Assembly (NCBI GenBank): GCA_003545625.1
Contig: DODH01000244.1
Coordinates: 1-7,153, forward strand
Direction of reading: 5' to 3'
DNA from: Nitrospina sp.
GTDB lineage: Bacteria; Nitrospinota; Nitrospinia; Nitrospinales; VA-1
DNA length: 7,153 nucleotides
The notes beneath the pieces were generated by a model that ran no database searches, was not told the DNA's origin, and saw nothing but the letters and a program-made list of their open reading frames with translations. Within the stretch, counting starts at the first letter, position 1, and every line of letters starts with the position of its first letter. Shown here piece by piece: positions 1 to 4,942 of the stretch. A program made the translations under genes and the position numbers.

Positions 1-1288
1 TTTCAGAAGGATGCTTGATCTTTTTCCAGCTCAAGTCGGAAATATGGATCAGGCCATCCACGCCGTCTTCCAGTTCCACGAAGGCACCAAAATCGGTCAA
101 GTTGCGAACCGTGCCCTCGACTTCAGAACCAATGGGATACTTGTCTTCAATTTGTTCCCACGGGTTGGGCTCGATTTGTTTCATGCCGAGTGAAATACGT
201 TTTTTCTCTTTGTCGAGGGTCAGGACGATGGCTTCCACTTCATCCTCGATCGAAACTATTTTACTCGGGTGTTTGACATGGCGGCTCCAGCTCATTTCGG
301 AAATGTGGACCAACCCCTCGATGCCTTTTTCAAGTTCCACAAATACTCCATAATCAGTGATGCTGACCACCCTTCCCTTGATCCGGGTATTGACCGGGTA
401 TTTGCTATCAACATCCACCCAGGGATCGGCGCTGGTTTGCTTGAGACCCAACGAGACGCGCTCTTTTTCCTTGTCGTATTTGAGAACCATGACAGTGACT
501 TTGTCACCAATGGAAAACATTTCGGAGGGATGGTTGACCCGGCCCCAGGACATGTCGGTAATATGAAGCAGGCCGTCAATTCCGCCCAGGTCGATGAACA
601 CTCCGTATTCGGTGATATTTTTGACAATGCCCTCGATGAGGCTGCCTTCACTCATTTTCTCCAGAGTGCCTTCGCGTAGTTGTTTGCGTTGTTCTTCAAG
701 AAGAATTCTTCGCGACAGAACAATATTGCCGCGTTTTTTATTCATCTTGATGATTTTCATGTCGAATTTTTCGCTAATCAGTTTTTCCAGATTGCGAATC
801 GGGCGCAAGTCGATCTGAGAACCTGGCAGGAAGGCTTTGAGTCCGATATCGACGGTTAACCCGCCTTTGGCTTTGGCGATCACCGTACCCTGAATGATTT
901 CATCTGCCTCATAAGTTTTGACCAGTTCATCCCAGATTTTTATTTTATTGGCTTTTTCTTTGGACAACACAACATTGCCATGGTTGTCTTCGACCTTTTC
1001 AAGATAGACCTCGACTTCTTCATCAATTTCCAGGTTCTTGCCGCCTTCAGGGAATTCGGAAAGCGAGACCATGCCCTCAGATTTAAAGCCCACATCGATG
1101 GTGGCCAGTCCATTGGAAATAGCGATCACCTTACCCATGATAATCTGCGAAGCCTTGAACCGACCGAGACTCTCGCTGAAATAATTTTCCATTTCTTCAT
1201 AGGCGGCAATTTCGCTAGGAGTTAATTCCTCCATTTCCGCCTTGTCATCGTTTTCCATTTGCTCTAGCAATTCTTTGGATATTTTCAT
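1..1288 (-). CDS. rpsA: 30S ribosomal protein S1, 3' end cut by window edge
   Basis: Ribosomal protein S1 binds mRNA on the 30S subunit and helps load and unfold transcripts that lack a strong Shine-Dalgarno. Reading the minus strand from the ATG at 1288 gives 429 codons without a stop up to the window edge. S1-type OB repeats lie at about residues 46-111, 130-195, 215-284, 301-371 and 387 onward. Repeats 3-5 each carry the typical YG/FG-x-F and DGLxHI(S/T)-(D/E)xxW signatures, for example GGIDGLLHITDMSW at 235-248. Repeats 1 and 2 are more divergent, as usual for the ribosome-binding part. The last repeat is incomplete, so a sixth cannot be judged. The first 40 residues are acidic (13 Asp/Glu against 3 Lys). 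An in-frame TAA upstream in the cmk-rpsA spacer and the absence of another start between it and 1288 support this ATG. It is the last visible gene of the pheA-tyrA-cmk cluster. Confidence 0.96.
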   Translation of the reverse strand, partial: MKISKELLEQMENDDKAEMEELTPSEIAAYEEMENYFSESLGRFKASQIIMGKVIAISNGLATIDVGFKSEGMVSLSEFPEGGKNLEIDEEVEVYLEKVEDNHGNVVLSKEKANKIKIWDELVKTYEADEIIQGTVIAKAKGGLTVDIGLKAFLPGSQIDLRPIRNLEKLISEKFDMKIIKMNKKRGNIVLSRRILLEEQRKQLREGTLEKMSEGSLIEGIVKNITEYGVFIDLGGIDGLLHITDMSWGRVNHPSEMFSIGDKVTVMVLKYDKEKERVSLGLKQTSADPWVDVDSKYPVNTRIKGRVVSITDYGVFVELEKGIEGLVHISEMSWSRHVKHPSKIVSIEDEVEAIVLTLDKEKKRISLGMKQIEPNPWEQIEDKYPIGSEVEGTVRNLTDFGAFVELEDGVDGLIHISDLSWKKIKHPSE

Positions 1289-1342
1289 GACCTGCTGATT
1301 CTCACTTTCTTTCGGGTTGTTTAAAGGTTATTTAAATATTGT
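1289..1342 (-). promoter_or_regulatory. AT-rich rpsA leader with weak Shine-Dalgarno
   Basis: This 54-bp spacer separates the cmk stop from the rpsA start. It and the end of cmk are strikingly AT-rich: 36 of the 40 bases in 1321-1360 are A or T. Before the rpsA ATG there is no good Shine-Dalgarno at normal spacing; the only candidates are an AGG two bases from the ATG and a GAG about twelve bases away. In enterobacteria, rpsA is translated from a leader with a degenerate SD and is repressed by its own product. A similar arrangement is an inference here. I see no clear terminator or -35/-10 pair. Confidence 0.4.
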
Positions 1343-1999
1343 TTATAGATTATTTATATTTTTCAAAACATGATCAGTAACTTCTTCAATGCTTAAGCGA
1401 GTGGTGTCGACTTCCAGCGCGTCTTCCGCTCTGACCAGTGGAGAAATCTTTCGGTTGCAGTCTTCATGGTCGCGTTGCCGGATTTCCTCGATTATAATTT
1501 TTAAATCCAAATCCGGATTTTTATATTTCAGCTCTTCATACCGCCGTCGCCCTCGCTCTTCCGCATCGGCAACGAAAAAAAATTTTTTGTTAGCTTGGGG
1601 GAAAACGACCGTTCCAATGTCCCGCCCATCCATAACCACATTGCCGGTTTCGCCAATTTGCCGTTGCCGGGCCACCAGAACCTCGCGAACAGATTTCTGC
1701 GCGGCAACCGTGGCGGCCCCTTTGCCCACCGTTTCGTTTTTCAAATGGGTCGTTGCGTTTTCCCCATCCACCAGCACCGATTGGCCATCAGCACCGGGAA
1801 CAAATTCAATTTTCAGGCTCCGGGCAAGTTCTGCCATAGCCGTTTCATCGGTAAGGCTCAGGCCCTTTTTCTGTGCGGTCCAGGCCACGGCTCGATACAT
1901 GGCACCTGTATCGATGTATCGGTAGTTCAGCCGCTTGGCGACCAACTTGGCGATAGTGCTTTTCCCACTGCCTGCTGGTCCGTCTATCGCGATAATCAT
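1343..1999 (-). CDS. cmk: cytidylate (CMP/dCMP) kinase
   Basis: Cytosolic kinase that phosphorylates CMP and dCMP with ATP to give the diphosphates, recycling and supplying pyrimidine nucleotides. The 218-residue product has the usual length. The P-loop GPAGSGKST is at residues 7-15, directly after the beta strand IIAID. DTGAMYR at 30-36 and GRDIGT at 125-130 are the CMP-binding motifs of the family. The lid arginines lie in the RDHEDCNR stretch at 176-183, followed by SPL and the C-terminal LSIEEV helix. The ATG at 1999 puts the P-loop at the normal distance from the N-terminus. The gene starts three bases after the tyrA stop codon. Its purine-rich GAAGGA overlaps that stop and directly abuts the ATG, an unusually short spacing that suggests dependence on ribosomes finishing tyrA. 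Confidence 0.97.
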   Translation of the reverse strand: MIIAIDGPAGSGKSTIAKLVAKRLNYRYIDTGAMYRAVAWTAQKKGLSLTDETAMAELARSLKIEFVPGADGQSVLVDGENATTHLKNETVGKGAATVAAQKSVREVLVARQRQIGETGNVVMDGRDIGTVVFPQANKKFFFVADAEERGRRRYEELKYKNPDLDLKIIIEEIRQRDHEDCNRKISPLVRAEDALEVDTTRLSIEEVTDHVLKNINNL

Positions 2000-2003
2000 T
2001 CCT

Positions 2004-2867
2004 TCAAATTACGTTAAGCCGGTATTTGTTCGCGGCTATAAATTCTTCTTTCAATGCCTGTCCGTCGCCCTTTTCGATAGTGCTGCGGATTTCATCCAGT
2101 TTATTCTGAAACCGGTCGATCAGGTCCAGGGAATGGTTGCGGTTGGAAAGGCAGATATCCCGCCACATCACCGGGTCGCTGGAAGCAATCCTGGTGATGT
2201 CTTTCAGTCCGGCACCTGAAAAGGCGGTGACTTCACGGTTGTCCTGGGTTCTCAAGGACCCAAGCGTGTTCATCAGGGCGTATACCACGATGTGGGGCAA
2301 ATGGCTCACCGCTCCAAAAACGAAATCGTGTTCTTCCGCAGATAAGTTGATGATTTGCATTCCCACTGCCTGCCAGAGCGCACTGATTTTTTCCAAAGCA
2401 CTATTATTGGTTTTATCAGTCGGGGTAACGATACATTTTGCGCCCTGGTATAAATTTGCGGTGGAGGCTTCCAGTCCGGAGTTTTCCCCTCCGGCGATTG
2501 GGTGCGACCCAACAAAAAAAACGCCTTTCGGAACCAATTTTTCAGCCTCCTTGACGATCGGTTCTTTTACCGAGCCGACATCGGTGATCAGGGCGCCGGG
2601 TCGGATTCTTGCAATCATGTTTTGAATCAGCGGAATGATGGTGGTGACAGGTGTACACAACACGATCAAGTCCGCATCTTTTACCGCCTCTGCCAAATCA
2701 GCCGGGCAATGATCGATGATTTTCAAAGCCCGGGCTTTTTCCAGGTTTTCACGGTTTCTGCCATAGCCTGCAACCTCTTCCACCAGGTCCCGCTCTTTGC
2801 AGGCCTTGGCCAAAGAGGCTCCCAGCAGGCCAACACCAATGATGGTCATTTTCCCAAAAAGTTTCAT
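2004..2867 (-). CDS. tyrA: prephenate dehydrogenase (tyrosine biosynthesis)
   Basis: Catalyses NAD(P)-dependent oxidative decarboxylation of prephenate to 4-hydroxyphenylpyruvate, the precursor of tyrosine; a cyclohexadienyl (arogenate) specificity cannot be excluded from sequence. The 287-residue protein starts with a Rossmann nucleotide-binding strand-turn, GVGLLG at 11-16. DVGSVK at 96-101 and SHPIAGGENSG at 121-131 form the substrate-site loops with the expected Ser99 and His122. SHLPH at 188-192 and DITRIASSDP at 223-232 supply the C-terminal domain histidine and arginine. There is no C-terminal ACT domain, so ACT-mediated feedback is not expected, unlike for PheA next door. The ATG at 2867 overlaps the pheA stop (ATGA) and sits 5 bases after AAAGGTG, which favours it over the internal Met7. 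Confidence 0.95.
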   Translation of the reverse strand: MKLFGKMTIIGVGLLGASLAKACKERDLVEEVAGYGRNRENLEKARALKIIDHCPADLAEAVKDADLIVLCTPVTTIIPLIQNMIARIRPGALITDVGSVKEPIVKEAEKLVPKGVFFVGSHPIAGGENSGLEASTANLYQGAKCIVTPTDKTNNSALEKISALWQAVGMQIINLSAEEHDFVFGAVSHLPHIVVYALMNTLGSLRTQDNREVTAFSGAGLKDITRIASSDPVMWRDICLSNRNHSLDLIDRFQNKLDEIRSTIEKGDGQALKEEFIAANKYRLNVI

Positions 2868-3943
2868 AGTTGCACCTTTTCGGGATATGAGCCTAGCACC
2901 CGCAAAAACAGGGCTTGTTTGCCCAATGTTTTTAAGACGCGCTCGACGGTCTTATCTTCCACATGACCCATAAAATCGACGTAGAATAAATATTCCCAGG
3001 GTCGGTTGCGCAGGGGCCGGGATTGTATTTTCGATAAATTGATTTTGTTTCTGGCGAATAGTTGCAAGGTTTTGATCAAAGACCCGGATTCGTCCGCGAT
3101 AGAAAACATGATGGATGTTTTATTTTTTTTGGCTCTTTTAGCCTTGTCTTTTGAAATGATTAGAAACCGGGTATGGTTTTCGGCCCGATCCTGAATATTT
3201 TTCGCGACAATTTTTAATCCATAGACCTCGGCGGCCAGTTCTCCGGCGATGGCGGCGGTATTTTTATTTTGTTTGGCCAATTGTGCCGCTTCGGCAGTGC
3301 TGGAAGCAGAAACCTGCTCAACACCCGGCAGGTTGCGGTTCAGCCAGTTTCTGCACTGGGCCAAAGGCTGAGGGTGTGAATAAATTTTCCGGATCTTTTT
3401 CTGGTCGGCAGTGGTAGACAAAAGAAAAAGCCCAATGGGCAATCGGGTCTCATTGCAAATATGAAGCGGTGAATCGACAAAACAGTCCAGGGTCAAGTTG
3501 ATAACTCCTTCAATGGAATTTTCTACCGGCACGACTCCATAATCGGAGTTGCCCAACTCGACTTCCGAAAAAACGGTTTCAATATTTCTACAGGGATTGA
3601 ACGTGCAGGAATGGCCAAAATGCCGCACCGCCGCTTGATGGCTGAATGTGGTTTCCGGTCCAAGAAAAGCAATCTTCAAAGGCTTTTCCAAAGCCAGTGT
3701 GGCGGAAAACAACTCACGAAAAATGAATTCGATGGAAGGGTCGGGAAAAGGACCTTTGTTCTGGTCCTTCAGCCGCTCAAGGATAGCCCGTTCGCGGTGG
3801 GGAACATGGTAATGGTTCTCCTTCCCCTGACGGGATTTTTCATCGCCAATTTTCTGGGCCAACTGGCCACGGCGACTCATCAGCTTCAATAGCTGGTCAT
3901 CAATCTTGTTAATCTGCTGGCGTAGATCATCTAACTGGGACAA
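2864..3943 (-). CDS. pheA: bifunctional chorismate mutase / prephenate dehydratase (P-protein)
   Basis: Converts chorismate to prephenate and prephenate to phenylpyruvate, the committed steps to phenylalanine. Counting from the TTG at 3943, the 359-residue product has the usual length. Residues 4-87 are an AroQ-type chorismate mutase helix bundle with Arg8, Arg25, Lys36 and the RER at 50-52, ending in the linker SATLALEKPLK. The dehydratase domain follows: FLGPETTFSHQAA at 93-105, VPVENSIEGVINLTLD at 138-153 and the catalytic TRF at 258-260. A C-terminal ACT domain spans about 276-345 with GSLI at 287-290 and QSRP at 307-310, the sites that bind phenylalanine for feedback inhibition. There is no plausible ATG: the first in-frame one would remove the first mutase helix. 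The frame can also be extended to a TTG at 4039 (391 residues). I prefer 3943 because the family normally begins just before this LDDLR segment. The gene is first in the cluster and overlaps tyrA by 4 bp. Confidence 0.93.
   Translation of the reverse strand: MSQLDDLRQQINKIDDQLLKLMSRRGQLAQKIGDEKSRQGKENHYHVPHRERAILERLKDQNKGPFPDPSIEFIFRELFSATLALEKPLKIAFLGPETTFSHQAAVRHFGHSCTFNPCRNIETVFSEVELGNSDYGVVPVENSIEGVINLTLDCFVDSPLHICNETRLPIGLFLLSTTADQKKIRKIYSHPQPLAQCRNWLNRNLPGVEQVSASSTAEAAQLAKQNKNTAAIAGELAAEVYGLKIVAKNIQDRAENHTRFLIISKDKAKRAKKNKTSIMFSIADESGSLIKTLQLFARNKINLSKIQSRPLRNRPWEYLFYVDFMGHVEDKTVERVLKTLGKQALFLRVLGSYPEKVQL
2873..2879 (-). promoter_or_regulatory. tyrA ribosome binding site inside pheA
   Basis: The minus strand reads AAAGGTG followed by five bases and then the tyrA ATG at 2867. 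It lies within the last codons of pheA, whose TGA overlaps the tyrA ATG. This decides the tyrA start and points to coupled translation of the two prephenate enzymes. Confidence 0.6.
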
Positions 3944-4106
3944 AAAACAGGTACCGCCTTTACTAGGATTTCCCGCAATCGCTTGTTGGGATGCTTGATA
4001 ATTCCATAATTCAGCCCTAAAATGCAAGCAATATTTCAAAAAGTCCCTGATTATTAGGCAGTTTTTAGATTCTATTTGTTGTATCCATTTTTTGAGGTCC
4101 GTAATA
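3944..4106. promoter_or_regulatory. divergent intergenic region pheA / thiamine-binding protein
   Basis: If pheA starts at 3943, this AT-rich 163-bp stretch lies between two divergent genes and must hold the promoters for the thiamine-binding protein gene (plus strand) and probably for the pheA-tyrA-cmk cluster (minus strand). I looked for -35/-10 pairs in both directions and saw only weak partial matches. I see no leader peptide rich in Phe codons and no attenuator hairpin with a T-run. If pheA instead starts at 4039, the non-coding gap shrinks to about 67 bp. Confidence 0.4.
4094..4098 (+). promoter_or_regulatory. ribosome binding site deciding the start at 4107
   Basis: GAGGT sits 8 bases before the ATG at 4107. 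An upstream in-frame TTG at 4092 overlaps this motif and would add five residues not typical of the family, so the ATG is the better start. Confidence 0.6.
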
Positions 4107-4415
4107 ATGATATTGCTTGAGTTCAGTATGAGCCCTATGGATAAAGGGGAAAGCGTCAGTGAACAGGTTAGCCGTTCCCTTAAAATTATTGACGAAAGCG
4201 GCGTGCCCTATAGGCTCAATCCGATGGGAACGGTGCTGGAAGGCGAGTTCGATGATGTTATGGGGGTGGTCAAACAATGTTACGAAGCCATGCGAGCGGA
4301 CTGCAAACGCATCACCTGCGGCATCAAGATCGATTACCGGGAAGGCAAATCAGGCCGACTGGAATCCAAAATCGCTTCCATCGAAAATAAACTGGGAAAA
4401 GAGATGAAGAAGTAG
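4107..4415 (+). CDS. thiamine-binding protein, MTH1187 / YkoF-like family (former DUF77)
   Basis: A 102-residue soluble protein with the hallmarks of the small MTH1187-type family, whose members form ferredoxin-like tetramers and are annotated as thiamine (or hydroxymethylpyrimidine) binding. The N-terminal strand MILLEFSMSP is followed by KGESVSEQV (13-21) and IIDESGVPYRLNPMGTVLEG (27-46), the most conserved block of the family. The C-terminal segment KIDYREGKSGRLESKIASIE (74-93) also matches the family pattern. No signal peptide or membrane segment is present, so it should act in the cytosol. It stands alone on the plus strand, divergent from pheA and ending 13 bp before the convergent cytochrome gene. 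No thiamine biosynthesis or transport gene is visible nearby, so its ligand and job in this organism remain open. Confidence 0.88.
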   Translation: MILLEFSMSPMDKGESVSEQVSRSLKIIDESGVPYRLNPMGTVLEGEFDDVMGVVKQCYEAMRADCKRITCGIKIDYREGKSGRLESKIASIENKLGKEMKK

Positions 4416-4428
4416 AAGGGAAAACCTT

Positions 4429-4806
4429 TTACTTTTCCAGTTGCATCAGTTTTTTTCGGATGTAATGCACCACAGCGCGGATTTCTTTTTGGGTGAGGTT
4501 CGATTCCCACGGCATCATGGCGGTGCCCTTCCTCCCTTTCGTAACGGATTGGACCATCCGTTTTTCCGTTAGTTCTTTTTTTGATTCTTCTACGGTGAAA
4601 TTTTTCGGTGGCGGATTCAGCACGTTGGCCGCGAAGGTTTTGCCATCGCCTTTATCCCCGTGGCAGGCTTTGCAATGTTTGTAGAAAATATCTCTTCCTG
4701 TTTCCAAGTCGGCAGGATTGGCTGACGCGTGGGGTGCCCAACTGATGAGGGCTAATAACAGGAAAGCCAGGCCTTGTTTTTTCTGTTTGCTTGGAATGTA
4801 AATCAC
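4429..4806 (-). CDS. exported monoheme class I cytochrome c
   Basis: Small periplasmic electron carrier or cytochrome domain subunit. The 125-residue precursor has a Sec signal peptide: basic SKQKKQ at 6-11, hydrophobic GLAFLLLALISWA at 12-24, and an ASA site suggesting cleavage after residue 29. The mature part of about 96 residues contains one heme c attachment motif, CKACH, at 45-49, followed by GDKGDGK. Met98 in the AMMPW segment is the likely sixth heme ligand, followed by the C-terminal helix EIRAVVHYIRK typical of class I cytochromes c. The start is a GTG at 4806, preceded by AGAGGGG at 5 bases distance. That RBS is part of a perfect inverted repeat. The electron-transfer partner cannot be told from the window; the flanking genes are unrelated. 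Confidence 0.9.
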   Translation of the reverse strand: MIYIPSKQKKQGLAFLLLALISWAPHASANPADLETGRDIFYKHCKACHGDKGDGKTFAANVLNPPPKNFTVEESKKELTEKRMVQSVTKGRKGTAMMPWESNLTQKEIRAVVHYIRKKLMQLEK

Positions 4807-4811
4807 CCCAG

Positions 4812-4832
4812 CCCCTCTTTGGTAAAGAGGGG
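4812..4832. repeat. perfect inverted repeat, 9-bp arms, 3-base loop
   Basis: CCCCTCTTT at 4812-4820 and AAAGAGGGG at 4824-4832 are exact reverse complements separated by GGT. On the cytochrome mRNA strand the downstream arm contains the AGAGGGG that would serve as ribosome binding site for the GTG at 4806. No T-run follows in either direction, so it does not look like an intrinsic terminator. Confidence 0.8.
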
Positions 4833-4835
4833 TCC

Positions 4836-4864
4836 ATTATAACCCCCTCAGTCCCCCTTATCAG
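4836..4864 (-). promoter_or_regulatory. candidate sigma70-type promoter for the cytochrome gene
   Basis: On the minus strand a perfect TATAAT at 4841-4836 is preceded, after 17 bases, by CTGATA at 4864-4859, which matches 4 of 6 positions of TTGACA. Transcription would start near 4829, about 23 bases before the GTG at 4806. Both elements lie within or between the two hairpins, so the promoter may be carried by the repeat. Confidence 0.4.
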
Positions 4865-4869
4865 GGGGA
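4843..4869. repeat. G/C-tract inverted repeat, probable dispersed intergenic element
   Basis: TCCCCCT at 4852-4858 and AGGGGGA at 4863-4869 form a 7-bp stem with a TATC loop. A second CCCCCT copy at 4843-4848 could pair with the same right arm as an alternative. Together with the neighbouring hairpin at 4812-4832, this resembles the C-tract/G-tract palindromic elements that recur between genes in many Gram-negative genomes. Membership in a repeat family is an inference, because only one copy is visible here. Confidence 0.6.
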
Positions 4870-4942
4870 AGATATTAGAGTATTGCGCTTGAGTGCTCAG
4901 CCTGCCTTATGGGCAATGCAGTGCTGGCCCCACGCCTAGTGG
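4870..4942. other. short non-coding spacer after glnD
   Basis: This stretch between the glnD stop and the repeat holds no supportable gene, no strong terminator hairpin with a T-run and no clear promoter. Confidence 0.5.

Noticed and set aside
15..1225. Several plus-strand open frames of 60-136 codons opposite rpsA
   Set aside because: They lie entirely antisense to a clear S1 reading frame, show no recognisable domains, and have sequence expected from reading conserved S1 repeats backwards.
1389..2966. Plus-strand open frames up to 178 codons opposite cmk and tyrA
   Set aside because: Antisense shadows of well-supported enzymes, low-complexity Ser/Arg/Phe-rich products, no RBS logic.
3980..4039. 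Possible -35/-10 pairs upstream of pheA (TTGCTT with TATGGA at 17 bp)
   Set aside because: Only half of the consensus positions match in each box; such pairs occur by chance in AT-rich DNA.
4065..4277. Minus-strand 70-codon frame opposite the thiamine-binding protein gene
   Set aside because: Antisense to a conserved family protein and without recognisable features.
4416..4438. GGAAAA...TTTTCC inverted repeat between the convergent gene ends, considered as a bidirectional terminator
   Set aside because: The stem is only 6 bp with few G/C pairs and overlaps the cytochrome stop codon; too weak to call.
4652..4837. Minus-strand 61-codon frame starting with ATG at 4837, overlapping the cytochrome start
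   Set aside because: It runs out of frame with the signal peptide and heme motif and includes the repeat; the GTG-initiated cytochrome frame explains the region.
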